Shown here: positions 23,752 to 35,405 of the stretch, piece by piece
Layout: each line of letters starts with the position of its first letter
How positions within the stretch are numbered: the stretch's first letter is position 1
Assembly (NCBI RefSeq): GCF_000003855.2
Contig: NW_003101663.1
Coordinates: 459,715 to 523,714, forward strand
DNA length: 64,000 nt
Reading direction: 5' to 3'
Origin: Blastomyces gilchristii SLH14081
Taxonomy: Eukaryota; Ascomycota; Eurotiomycetes; Onygenales; Ajellomycetaceae
Notes under the pieces: model-generated
Database searches by the model: none
The model's input: only the letters and a program-made list of their open reading frames with translations
What the model was told of the DNA's origin: nothing
Position numbers and translations under genes: made by a program

Positions 23752-24646
23752 TTAATTGCGACCCTAAAGGATTACCACGTTAGAAAACATCGCCTTATCC
23801 ACAGGAGTACTGCACCGATCCCTTCTCCCAGAGTAAAACTCACCTCCAGGAACCCAGACATGAAGTTCTTCGGCAGCTTTGCGGTGGGGTCTTCTTCGAC
23901 GCGGAAGTATTTCATGACGTGTGAGAGTTGCTTCCAGTAGTTGAGTGTTTCCTATATTTATTTTTAACCAGGTTCGGCGATTAGCTATCGCTATACAATG
24001 CTAGAGATATAAGAAGATACGAGGAAAATATGCCTCGCTCTAGGCGCGACACCAGTGTCCGGGTAGCAGCAGGAACTTTCGTTCCGAGGGTCCTTCATTA
24101 AAGCAGCAAAAACCACCATTCCTATTATCGTACCTGGTACTCGATATTGCTCTTGGATACCAATACATCCACGACTGGTAATTGGTTCACGTATCGGTGA
24201 CGTTCGAATTCCTGGCGGATCTTTGTGCGGATAGCGGAGACGGGGAGATTAAGGGAGTACATATTTTGGATCTCAGGCGACTAAAGTGAGTGGGATATCA
24301 GCATAGGTTAGCAATTTCACGATACAACCCATTACTCCGATCTTTTCCATGTCGGCATTGGTTCGAAGGGGGTGTGCAGTTGAATTCAGGCCCTCTAGCA
24401 GGCGCCAGGCACCGCCAGGAAGCTTGCACTTACCGCCCGCAGCCATTCCCGGTATGATTTCAACACTCTCTTTCGTGCATCTTGCCAATTGACAGCTATT
24501 TTCATTTCGTTAGCTGGATTCTGGATTAGAGACAAGGGTGGGTGGATGGGTGCGGGACGATGTGGACTGCGGCAAGGTAGTCCGGGGGTGGTATAAAACA
24601 TACAGGACCGCGTCCGCTGCGCCAGATAAGTGGGATTGAGCACCAT
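23752..24646 (-). CDS. Mitochondrial complex I LYR subunit NDUFA6/B14
   Basis: This is an accessory subunit of NADH:ubiquinone oxidoreductase in the LYR family; it sits on the matrix arm and binds the acyl carrier protein. Five exons (24604-24646, 24434-24513, 24134-24280, 23844-23951, 23752-23763) give 129 residues. The LYR-type motif appears as [13 protein letters not shown] at about residues 29-41, followed by [20 protein letters not shown] and later [16 protein letters not shown]. The end FMSGFLEGRN matches close fungal homologues as I recall them. The last three residues, GRN, come from a 12-nt terminal exon spliced to the GAG at 23844. If that intron were retained, the protein would instead gain a 23-residue non-conserved tail. 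The gene is head-to-head with LOC1. Confidence 0.92.
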
Positions 24647-25093
24647 GATGGGCTGTAGTTGTCTATGAAGGAACCAGAGGGCGAATCGCAGGTCCAATGG
24701 ATGTGGTGAGTGCGTCACTATTGCCTGGAAAGCTCCGTATCTGCCGCCAACTGACGTTCGCCCGCTTTGGACGTCCGAAGCTAGCGAGGGTCTCACCGCC
24801 TTTCCCAAAGATATTGCCATGAATTTTTTCGTAGGGTGGGTCGGACTTCAATAGAAACCGTTGACTACTAGATATTTTCCTACCAAAGATGCGGAATGAC
24901 TTGTTCTCGAGGATATAATAAGTATAATACACACGATAATTGCGACTTTATCTGAAACCTAGGAATTCGCCAGTTCTTCATCGGAAATCGTCCTCACTTA
25001 CAAACCATCCACCCACTTTCCACCCATCCATAACCCGATACACATAGTACCACCTCCAATCCTCCCCGCATATATCCGTCACTCATTTTCACA
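24647..25093. promoter_or_regulatory. Divergent promoter region, complex I subunit / LOC1
   Basis: About 450 bp separate the two start codons. The LOC1 side carries a C- and A-rich, T-poor leader from about 24990 to 25090, typical of highly expressed fungal genes. No specific factor site was identified. Confidence 0.45.
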
Positions 25094-25916
25094 ATGGCGC
25101 CCAACAGAGGCTCCTCTTCCAAAGCCTCAAACAAATCCTCCTCTGCCTCCAAATCCAAATCCAAACCCCTCTCCTCCAGCTCCCGCGTCTCCAAACCCAA
25201 ATCCAAGTCCTCCGTCTCCCGGCCCCCACCCAAGGAAGTAAAAGCCAAACCGCGCACCGCCCCAGAGAATCTGAAGAAAAGGAAGAGACGCGTATACACC
25301 GAGAAGGAGCTGGATCTGCCGCAGCTGAATATGATTACGCCTGTGGGCGTGACCAAGCCGAAGGGGATGAAGAAGGGGAAGGTGTTTGTGGATGATCAGG
25401 TATGTTGTTTTTTTTCTTTCTCATTTTTTGGATGGGTCAATTAGTGTAGATTGAAGAAAAGATATGAAAGGAATTGGGCTGATAAAAAAAAAATCTTTTT
25501 TCTTTTGTTATATTATAGGAGAGTATGATGACTATTCTAGCCATGGTGAATGCAGAAAAGGAGGGCCAGATCGAGTCGAAGATGATGAAGGCGAGACAGC
25601 TGGAGGAGATCCGTGAGGCGAGGAGGAAGGAGGCGGAAGCGAGGCAGATGGAGAAGAAGGAGAAGCTGGTATGTTTTATCCTTTCGCTCCTCCTTATTTC
25701 TACTCCCCCCGTTATCTCATCTGTTTTATATCCGTGCTATATGTGGCTCTAACTTGTCTTCTCGACAAACAGGAAAGCGTGAAAGATTCGCTCCGACGGA
25801 AGAAGCGGCAGAGTACTGATGGGGCTAAGGATAATGGGAAGAAAACATCATCGTCCTCGTCATCGGGAGAAACGAAGTCGTCAAAACCTAGTCGGAAGCG
25901 GGTATCATTCGCGTGA
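25094..25916 (+). CDS. loc1: Ribosome assembly/export factor Loc1
   Basis: Loc1 is a nucleolar RNA-binding protein needed for 60S ribosomal subunit assembly; in yeast it also helps ASH1 mRNA localisation. Three exons (25094-25399, 25519-25668, 25773-25916) give 199 residues. The N-terminus is Ser/Lys-rich with short SKSKSK-type repeats. The conserved core is [32 protein letters not shown], then [20 protein letters not shown] and a basic coiled coil rich in E, R, K and A. The tail is Ser/Lys-rich and ends KRVSFA. The core is characteristic of fungal Loc1. It lies near RPC19 and the Rkm4-like gene, all linked to ribosome biogenesis. Confidence 0.92.
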
Positions 25917-26286
25917 AAGGATAGCGTTGTAAACTGCATGGAAGGCGCACCATGGAGTAAATGGAAAAGTATTGTCTTTTACTGGAAGGGATTATATTCG
26001 TCATGATACCATTTTCCTTGTTCTTTTTTCTTTCTCACTTTTTTCTTTTATCTGATCTGAATTGCTTGAATAGGGCACTGGCGTTGTTTCTAAAAATATG
26101 TTTTTCCCGTTATGATATGTACAGCAGTGTTGGAACGAATTTTATCATACTTTTCAATGCCTTCTCTATTGATCAAAATATCTCTCTAAATCTATATATA
26201 ATATGGGAAAACATATCGTCGTTATATAATACAGACCGAACATATACCCAACTGCAACAGCAACTTAATCCAGCCCAATGCTTAAA
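25917..26286. other. Convergent 3' region, LOC1 / alpha-beta hydrolase
   Basis: About 370 bp of A+T-rich sequence lie between converging stop codons. A T-rich frame runs through it but shows no family. It probably holds the two polyadenylation regions. Confidence 0.45.
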
Positions 26287-28390
26287 TTAATTACCCAAAT
26301 CGACCGCCGTACTCTTCCCCATACTCACAAACGACACAACCGGCATATCCAACTTCCGACGCATCGCAACGAAATTCAACCCAGGGTCGCCATCAGCGTC
26401 TTTGTGGTGGATCCCTTCAATTTTCTCCTGAGCATCGTCACCTTCGATCTTGTGCGGTGCGTCCAGATCGATTTCCGTGGCCATTTTGGACAGGAAGGTT
26501 GTTATCTGCCACGTAATTATTGTTAGGTTCTCTATGTATGTATGTATGTATGTATGTAGCTGTAGTTTACTTTCTGGTTTGGACATACCGGCTTCGTAAA
26601 CCACCGAGTACCCCCGCATTCGAACCAGGATAGATGTCCGCCCCAGGACGTCGTGCACATGACGCCATACGGCGTCCGTTTGATCTCATTGTATGGCAAC
26701 GCTTCGTTTACGGCGATCTGTTGGGGTTTCATGTTAGCAAATGAAGAATACTCCGGTTGTGAATATAGGGGTGGCCAGGTGTGCTTTTAACATGTGTATG
26801 TTATACCTACCGGATCATCCTCCGCCTGGATGACGAAGAAGGGAACCTTTATGGCGAATATGGAGTCGATGGAGGAGGCGTCGCGGTAGTAGGCAGTTTC
26901 TGTAGGGTAGCCCCAGACTGGTGCTTGGAGTTCTCTGTTTGAGATGTCTTTAGCAAATTGCGTTTGGTCAAACAGAGCGTTGATTTTTTTTTTCTACCCC
27001 TCCTCTGCCTATCTTATATCTATGGAAGATAATAATAGACAAGAAATATTTATCTAAGGAGTGTTACGGGGGAGCCATGAAAGCAAGTAAAATCAACACA
27101 CACCTATCGAATTCATGCAGATATGTAATGTTTCGAATTCGCTCAACGTTGACACGCGGATGTTTGGAGATCTCGTCGACATGCCTATTTTTTAATTTAT
27201 TTTTTAGTAATTTTTATATCCTTGTTCACCTGTACGAAAAATCTCCGCGAGAGGCATATAACTATGCAAGATATAAAGCTTACTGCTCAAAAAGTCTTTT
27301 CATATTTCTGCCCATAGTCTTGGAGTACACTTCCATCCCCAGCCATGACCGCTGCAACGCTAACGAAGTGACCTCTAGGTTCCACGGGCTAGAACAGATA
27401 ACTGCGGCTGAGAGCACGCAGGATTCGCCCTCCTCACCTAGATACTGTTAAAAAAAAAAAAAAAAAAAAAAAAAATGATGTCAGCGTAATTCAAAAACGA
27501 AGATGCCCCCCTCCATCCAAAATTTGAACTTGGTATAAAAATACCACACACAAAGAAGAAGAAAAACACAACGAACGAACACACAAACTTACATTCGTCA
27601 AGATATTCGCCCCCAAGGAAAACCCAATCCCAAACAACCTCCGCTGCGGAAACGCCTCCCTCGCCCACCCCACCAGCTGGCGCACATCCCAGGTCGCTCG
27701 CGCATTATACAGAATCGGACTCGTAACACGCGACTTGGCGCACCCGCGGAAATTCAGCACGCAGGCGGCCCAGCCAGCCTTGAGCAGTGGCGCGATCACA
27801 TGGCGCAGGTATATCTCATGCGAACCGCCGGATAAGCCGTGCAGGACCACTAGCATAGGCTTTGTATCTGTAGCGGAGGGGAAGGCGGCGAATTCCTCCG
27901 GTGTGAAGAAGGAGGTGCGTGGCGGGAGGAGGTGGGGAGGGGGAGCGGCATGCTTTGGTGTCTTGTTTATGGTCTCCTGTGCGCCGAGGCTTGTATCTTC
28001 GGCCAGCGAGGTTTCGTAGGGCGGGACGACGAAGTCGACATCGAAGCTGCCGCTGTAGGTTGCGTTGTTGGCCTGGAAGGTCCAGCGTTTGTAGTAGACG
28101 GGGACGTCATCGATTTTGACGACTGTGTAGGCTGTTTGGAGGTGACCGTTGAAGAGGAGCGGGTTTAATTGGCATTTTTGAGGGGTGGAAGCTTTGCAGA
28201 GGTCTGGGAGGGAGATGTATGGCTGTTCTTGGTTTTGCTCATCTTCTTTTCTATCTTTTTGAGCTGTTGTTGATGTGGACGAAGAAGAGGGAGCGGAGGA
28301 GGGGGAAGGTTTTAGGGCTAGGCGGAGGGCTTTGGGCGCATGGTGGAAAGAAACCTTTCCGCTGGGGAGGAGGGAGGAAAGATAGCCCAT
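26287..28390 (-). CDS. Alpha/beta hydrolase of the YheT/Eeb1-Eht1 type
   Basis: This is a serine hydrolase related to bacterial YheT and yeast Eeb1/Eht1/Ymr210w, enzymes with medium-chain ester synthase and esterase or acylglycerol lipase activity. Six exons (27593-28390, 27284-27444, 27104-27184, 26811-26934, 26589-26717, 26287-26505) give 503 residues. The family signature NPLLFNGHLQT, the oxyanion strand LVVLHGLSGGS and the nucleophile elbow GFSLGAN are all in exon 1. The acid is in VIQAEDDPIA and the catalytic His in SWGGHLSW. An inserted Pro/Ser-rich stretch near residues 25-50 is not part of the fold. Intron 1 on the sense strand has a T26 run next to its acceptor. The substrate cannot be told from sequence. 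Confidence 0.92.
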
Positions 28391-29906
28391 TTGACCAAGG
28401 AGGGTTCTATGGCGAACGAAAGGATATCTGTAGGCAATCTGTATCCAGTTTCTTCTGTTGGATACACACTCGAATGGAGACTGCGAAGGTGGAGGTAATG
28501 AGATGCGATTGGGACAGTATTATTTATAAAGTAATAACAGCATCCGTTTCTAAAGGTATATGGGGTTGTGTATTTACATGAAATTGCAAAAAAAAATCGA
28601 AAATCATATGCAGAGAAAAGATAAAAAGTAAAATTCTATAAATAAAATCAAGTAAAATCGGGGTCCCGCTGGGAGCTTGTTTTTATGGTTTATTATTTAT
28701 CAATGCATATTTATTTATTTAGCATATAATAGCATCATCGCTGCTCGGGTCCGCCGCCCGCTCGGAGGCCTGTCTGGGCGAAATCCCGAACACCCTCGAG
28801 TAACACAAGACGGCCGTGGTTATTGATTATCGTGTTTCTAAGTGGTTTGACTCTTACCGTGTCTCGGAATGCTGCAGAATGCTGCAGGATAAAATAAAGA
28901 AATGTCTGTTGAGGAAGAAGAAGAAGAAGAAAAACTTGAGCCTCGGCATTTTTGGTTTCTAAGTTAAAAAAATCTTTTATTTCTTGTTCGTATTCGGGAT
29001 AGCGAGGAACAAAGCGGCTGATGGATGGGGATGGGATGGGATGGGATGGGGGCAAAACTACATAAGAACAGACTTTTATCCAAGGTCTGAAAACTCGGAG
29101 AAACGAACGATTGGCGCCTTTTGTTGGTTGAGATGTAAACTACACACGCACACCGTTTTAACACGCTCTATTGGACGGTAGGGTAGGATAGGGCATACTA
29201 CTGCGTACTTGATCGACTGAACAATCAACGGGAGACCTTTGACGGCGGAAACATAGAAGTGAAATATTTAGGGCAAAGAGAGGGGTGGTAGGTATAGTAT
29301 AGGGGTAAAATGTGACATGAAATCTTATTCTAGAGCACGGAGTAAAAAGGGGATAGATAAAGAATAATTTTTTGAGTAGAGTTCGGAGTGAATACATACC
29401 ATACCACGAGGAGAGAAAGGAGAAAATGATATAGTAAGTGATAATCTTGTTCATCTCTCATCTAGAGGGTAAATAAAAGTCCGTTGTTATTCATGTCCGT
29501 CGTCACGAATTGGGAGTGTTCGGATAAAAATTCCTGCGAGCACATATAAATCGAACAGGGAAGGGAAAGTGATGCTTTATGCTATGTAACTATATATGCA
29601 AGCTTCCATCCAAAGGTTTGGGTGCGGGGGACATCAATCCCTTGTGAAGCATCGCTAGATCTGATGGACGAAGTAAATAAAGGGCGCAAAAACATCGGTG
29701 TATATCGGTATGGTATGGAACGCAAAGACAAAAAATAGACAAGACCAGGCCGGACAGGGAAGGAGTAAAACTAAACCACAGTTGAACGAAGGATATATTT
29801 GTTTTTTTTTTTTTTTTTTTTTTTTTTTTTGAAGTAAACCCAGCCCAGCCTTTAAAGTAAAAAGAAGATGACAATCAATCCGCTAAAAAATATATTTATC
29901 CTATGT
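28391..29906. other. Intergenic region with GATGG repeat and long poly-T
   Basis: About 1.5 kb lie between the hydrolase start and the TRS120 stop, both on the minus strand. They hold the hydrolase promoter and the TRS120 3' end. A GGGAT tandem repeat lies at about 29024-29050, and a T29 run lies at 29802-29830. Open frames are short and unconvincing. No RNA gene was recognised. Confidence 0.5.
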
Positions 29907-32900
29907 TCAATCGCGAGCAGATATCATACAAGGTACGCGTGAATGCCATATTCGTCTGTGCTTCGGTGTATTGGTAATAAAGAAATTATCGAAATATGGG
30001 TCCTCCGCCGCTGCAGCAGCAACAACATCACCATTCACGTCCTCGGCAGCCTCTTGTCCTTGGCCCACAGTAGCCCCTGGAGCAGCAGAGTGCTGCTTCA
30101 AGCGTCGGATCTCCTCCACGCTGGCGCTGATCTCATAATCCCCACGACACAGCGCTGTGATACCCAGCGTTACCTCGGTGGTTTGATATGGCTCGAGAAT
30201 GGGGAGGGCGCGCTGTAGCATCCCGGACCACGCGAGGCGCTTGGAGAGATCAAGGGCGACGGCATGCGGCGTATGGCGTAGGCTAGGCTGGAGGCGGAGG
30301 AGCGGGTGAATGGGTTTGGAAGACCGGTTTATTATTGTGGCGGAGAGGGTGAGGAAGGTGTTTGTTCTTACGATGAATTTGGAGTGGCCCATTTGGGTGA
30401 CGCTCTCGTTATCCGTTTCGCTAGTGTTATCGTCACTAGCAATACCTGATGCGTACGGGCGTAGAGAGAAAGCGACGTCGACACTCTCAACCCGGAGCGC
30501 GTCGACCATCCGTGCATTCAGACGGATGGCGCGCAGGTCAACTGCGCCTTCACGACCCGTCGTTTCGTCTTTCCACGACCCGCGCAGGCGCTTGAGAAGT
30601 TCTTCCCGGAACCAAAAGACTTCCCTCGCGGACGATTCTGCCTCGTAACTGAGCTTATTCGCACTGACGACAAATTGGCGCTTATTGCTCACATTTAAAG
30701 ATGGGATGGGTTTCTCCGGATTCTCTAGGTAAACGCGGGGAACGACAAGAACAAACCGCGAAGCATGACCCGGCTGGAGTTCGTCGTATACCTCATGGAT
30801 GCCAATCATATCTTGTCGCGGTCGGTTATCAGTATTTGTCACGTCATCCGAACTCCTTTCGTCTACAAATAGAGAAACGGTTAGAGGGTTTGGCCATGCA
30901 TTACGCAAATCTAGAAGTAAGACGCAATGGCCGAACCCGCAGGAATCGAGATCGAGGCGGGATAAAGTATGTGAAAATTGCGTTTCCCTGAGTTGCGTGA
31001 TGGATCGAGGTGTCGACGAGAGCTCCATTGATTTAATAGATTCCTTGTCCCCAGTTGCCGCGCGCGAATCTTCGCCATGCTGCAGCTTATTATTGGCCCA
31101 TGCGAAATCACCCGTAAGTGGTAGAACATCGCATCTTGTGACATCAACACTGGTATTAACCGTGACAGTCAACGGTAAGGATATCTGTCTGCAGTAGAAT
31201 GTTTCGGGGAGATCCGACAACGAGGTACAAACGTGCGCATAGTCAATCTTGACCAGGGCATTATCAAGGCCTGGCTTTCCATATACATCAATCGTGAAAG
31301 TTGCGGTTTCTCCTGCAGCGATCGAGAGTTGACTCTGGCTGAGATTATCACGCCGCCATGACAAGGCTGGGTTTGTAGAGAGCCGTAACTCTAATTCGTA
31401 TATATCAGTCGGCAGATTTTCTTTGTTGGTTAGAGCTGATTCGAGCTGGCGGGTTGTAGAGTCCTCAAAGCTGAATGATAAGAAATCCAGCGGGCAGGTC
31501 GATATGTTCTGGAGCGTAATATCAAATGATCTAGTCTCCCCTTCCAGCAGCATGATGGCCGATTGTGACAGTGATGTTGACTGGATGATTACTGTTGGCT
31601 GCTTTTTGATAACTTTCGCGTGTACAATATCCCGCTCCGGACCTTTTTGAATAGCTCCTGACCGGCTGCCCGAAGCATTTGAGCTCCATGATAAAGGACG
31701 TTCTGAAAACGGTTCCTTTGCAGCAAGCCCTGTTCGTTTTATCTTCTGTTCCTTCTGCGGTTTCCAGAAGTTTTTGAATATAGGAAACCTTCTTTCACGG
31801 CAAAATTTGACCTTGACTGTACATCCCGTTATTTCCAGCGTGCCTTCAGTGGTTGCAAGGCCGGAAATAAAGTAATCCTGAGTTGTGAATGGCGCAAGCC
31901 AGAGTCCATAGGTAGCTGCTGCTTCGAAAGAAACGCCAGTGCCATCTATGCGCAACCTCTCAATTTCCACATCGAACTCGAAAGGGTTTTGTAGCGTGAC
32001 TTTGAAAGTTGCCTGTTCTTCAGCGATCAGGAGATTCTCCGAGCGTCTCGTTGTAGTCTTCGAGAAAGCACTGTATATAAACGGGTTCTTTTTCTCCAGG
32101 CGTTCCTCGACGTTGGCGAAGCCAAAGTCCGTTCTCGATCGTCTGACAGGTTCTTTGAAATCAGAAAGATTGACAAGTTCTACACCGCGCACCAGGAAAT
32201 CATCCCAATATTCGGCTTCGAGGTGAGAATCGCCAAGCTTCTTGGCTGCTGCAACGGTTCGTTTCACGTTGTTAAACAGCCGCACCTGATCCTGAATGGG
32301 CAAGAGAGGGTGACCGCGATAGCTGTCCGGAGGAAGCATAAGAGTGCCTTTGATTGTTTGAAGGAGGTCAACTGTAAATTGCAGAACACCTTGGAAGTCA
32401 GGCAGCGCTTCGCAGAAATTAATGCACGCCTTAAGAATTTCGACTTTTAAAGAATGATCCCCGAACCCATGTATTGCCGAATGGCGAAATGCTCTGTCAA
32501 CTATTGAATCGACAGAGTCGTACTCCGGTACAATATCGCGGGTGGTAGATGAGTTTTGCCTGGAAAGGCCTTGTTGTTTGTCGTCGCACATCATTGTGCC
32601 CGGCACACCGTAGGTTGTACCCACCACAGCCAGCAAAATCCTAACGCTCTCATCCATATTTTCGGGGCCGATATCCAAAGCATTTATTTCAAAAGCTGAA
32701 TGGTTGAGACTTGATAAACCCGCAGCCGGATGAATTCCGACTTCCGCGGCTCCAATCTTTCGCGCCTGGACCAACCCTGGAATTAAAATAGTAAATAGTT
32801 GTTGCAATACAAACGCCTTTTTCCGATCTAAACCTAATGATGATAGTACGGATGCCATGCCAACCAAAATCGGAGAGGAATCAGTAACTGGAACATCGGT

Positions 32901-34665
32901 GCCTAGCGAATGGGGTAAAGCACGGAACAAAAAGCTTGCTATATCTGACTTGCGCAGTGACACGGCACCTCGGGGGCGTTCTGGTGAACGGACAAACTTC
33001 AACAAATCATTCATGACAATGTTTCCTAGAGCATTATCGTCAAGAGAGCCATCGCGAATATAAATCGTAGCGAGGATACGCGCGAGCCGTATTACGGTTT
33101 CTGAAAATACTAGTTGTGGGACTGGCTCGTCTGTAATATTCGCTGCTCGAGTATAAAGATGCAGGATATTATTTGAGAGATCAGGAAGGAGATTTGCTAG
33201 GTTCTGAAGTGAAACGATGCGGCTTTCGGGATTTGATTGCCCGATGTTGTAGAGTTCTGTGAGGCTCATAGATGGTGTTTGAGAAACGGACTTTGAAAAT
33301 TTATCTGCTGATGGATAACAAATTTGTGGAATCTGAAAAAAAGTGGTTACTGTTAGTTTTTGCGACTTTGTTCCGACAGGAAGATTTCCACGGCAATCTA
33401 AAATCATACCCTAAAGTCCATCCCAGCCCATCCAAGCATTAGGAGGCACTGCAATATCGACTCGAGCGCTTTTGCATGCCAGATATAATCGCTGTTTGCT
33501 CTCGCTATTGCTGCGCCTTCAGCCAGTTCCTTAAGCGAATCAGGCCATCGACCAGCCTGAAGAAACAAGGTACCCATGACTATATTCAAACGGCCTTTGA
33601 CTCGGTTCTTGCTTCTCTCACTTGCACCAACAAACCCGAGTCCATGTACCGACATTCTCTCACGGCTGTGTTCCTTCGAACCTGGCTTCGGGGAGGACTT
33701 TATCGAAGACGTTACACGATTGGAAAGCTGAATGGATCGGGTGATTTCATCAAAAGTGGTTGGAGAGTCATGCTCAGCTGGTTGAAAATTGGTATCAGAG
33801 GCATTGATGAATGTTCCGTTAGCCCCTGGCATCTGCGCGGGCATAGTCATTCTGTGCTGTAACTTGTTAGGGGCTGCTGGACGAACATCAGGTGTTCGTC
33901 GCGGGCCCCAAGATGAGGCCTTCGGGGATTCAACAGTTGGCCATTCCTGCATTCTTTCGGCAAGTCCAGATAGTTCTCCAAGTAGTCGCGAAGTTATGTC
34001 ACACATCACCGTCTTCACCGTCGTTGATCTTGCAGCTTCAGGGCGCGGAACCCATACCACGGTATCAGGCCCCGTAATAAGATTTTCCACGCCGGCATAA
34101 TCGAATATCAGTAGCTGCTGAACAAGGGATCTGGGATAGCTGTCCTTGAGCGCATTTAACTCCTGCTGGAGCCCCTTGAGACCCTCTACTCTGGGGTATT
34201 TGCGAACCTTGGTGCCATTCGATTGAGCTTGTGAGGATGGCTCTGTCCCCGTAGGCTCGTTAGGTAACTCCGCTCCGTCCGCAATAGCTATTATAGCAAG
34301 AGGCTCTCTGAATATTTCGAACGGATACAGGTCAAGATGGGAAATCGGAGGGACTGATATTGATAGGTCGTAAACTACCATGCCTGTCGGAAAAGCCATT
34401 GGGGAGAATGAATCTGCATATACGGCAGCGATTAGCAATTTGCAAGAATAAGCGCAACGATTCCAAGAATAAAATAACACGTTAAACCACTGCGCATACT
34501 TCTATTGGGGCGTCCATCAGGACTAACATCGCCCAAACGCACGACATTTTGAGCTTGAAGGCGCTTGACCAGATTTAAAAACCTGGATCGCTTTATCTTT
34601 CCCACCGGTAGCAGTAGAGCTCGTAAGCGCGCCGGTGCGACAGGAGAAAGGGGGTCAACTGCCAT
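29907..34665 (-). CDS. hypA: TRAPP II complex subunit Trs120 (HypA)
   Basis: Trs120/TRAPPC9 is a specific subunit of TRAPP II, the exchange factor for Rab11-type GTPases at the late Golgi. In Aspergillus the gene is hypA, named for its hyphal growth defect. Three exons (34500-34665, 33410-34413, 29907-33332) give 1531 residues. The N-terminus MAVDPLSPVAPARLRALLLP matches known HypA. The segment NSFSPMAFPTGMVVYDLS after intron 1 and the QQLLIFDY region are characteristic, and the large C-terminal part is rich in beta-sandwich (ASPM/SPD2/Hydin-like) strands. Introns are short (86 and 77 nt). The gene is head-to-head with the sacsin-like gene across 740 bp. Confidence 0.93.
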
Positions 34666-35405
34666 GCTGACATCTGGAATAAGGAGCGGAGGAGGCAGTC
34701 CGTGATGCGCACAAGACCGCTTTCCGAGATGCACGCAACGAGCGAGACCTAGAAGTCATAGATAGTGCGGAGCAATACTGTAGTTTGCAGAAGATGAGGA
34801 TAAAACGTGGAGGGCTTTAGGGTCGGTGAATGAATAGTCACAAGGAGCAACGAGATCTCCGAAACAGACGAAGTCCCCTATATCCCCATACCATACCCAT
34901 ATAAATAATAACTATACGCCACGGCTTTCATTTTTCCCCGTTGCGGCTTACAGAGTGCGGGATTGGTGATACTGGCCTGCCGTATTTCAGTCACGTGAGG
35001 TAGTTAACTATAGGGGGCTGTACAAACCAACTCCGCAGCTCCGCAACACTCGTATCGGTTTCTTTAACACAGCAACAACAACTTCGCGGGTTGGAGGCTG
35101 CTTTGAAATAATAGACTGGTTGGGAGCGGTGCAAGGCGGAGTTCCTTGCTTTGCCACTTTCGTTCGGGATTTTCCTCTCTTACTTGCACCATAAGTCAAA
35201 CATCCGTCGCCGTCCACAGCAAGGTCATAATAATATGGCCGCCTAGAAACAGCTTGATATCAGAGCCTATATACCCTTACTATCTTCTCACTCAACGCGG
35301 AGTGCACCGTTATATTGAACTATTTGGAGCTTGCTAATGCAAGAACTATGCTTGAAGATTTCCTCCAACTCTTTATGATTTAATCCCGCGCTCACTTTCG
35401 TCGTC
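34666..35405. promoter_or_regulatory. Divergent promoter, TRS120 / sacsin-like gene
   Basis: These 740 bp between two large divergent genes contain the site TCACGTGA at 34991-34998, preceded by G, which makes it GTCACGTG, the Cbf1-type E-box. No further element could be named. Confidence 0.5.

Noticed and set aside
27735..28581. Plus-strand frames antisense to the alpha/beta hydrolase
   Set aside because: They mirror a G+C-rich coding exon on the other strand and have no independent family.
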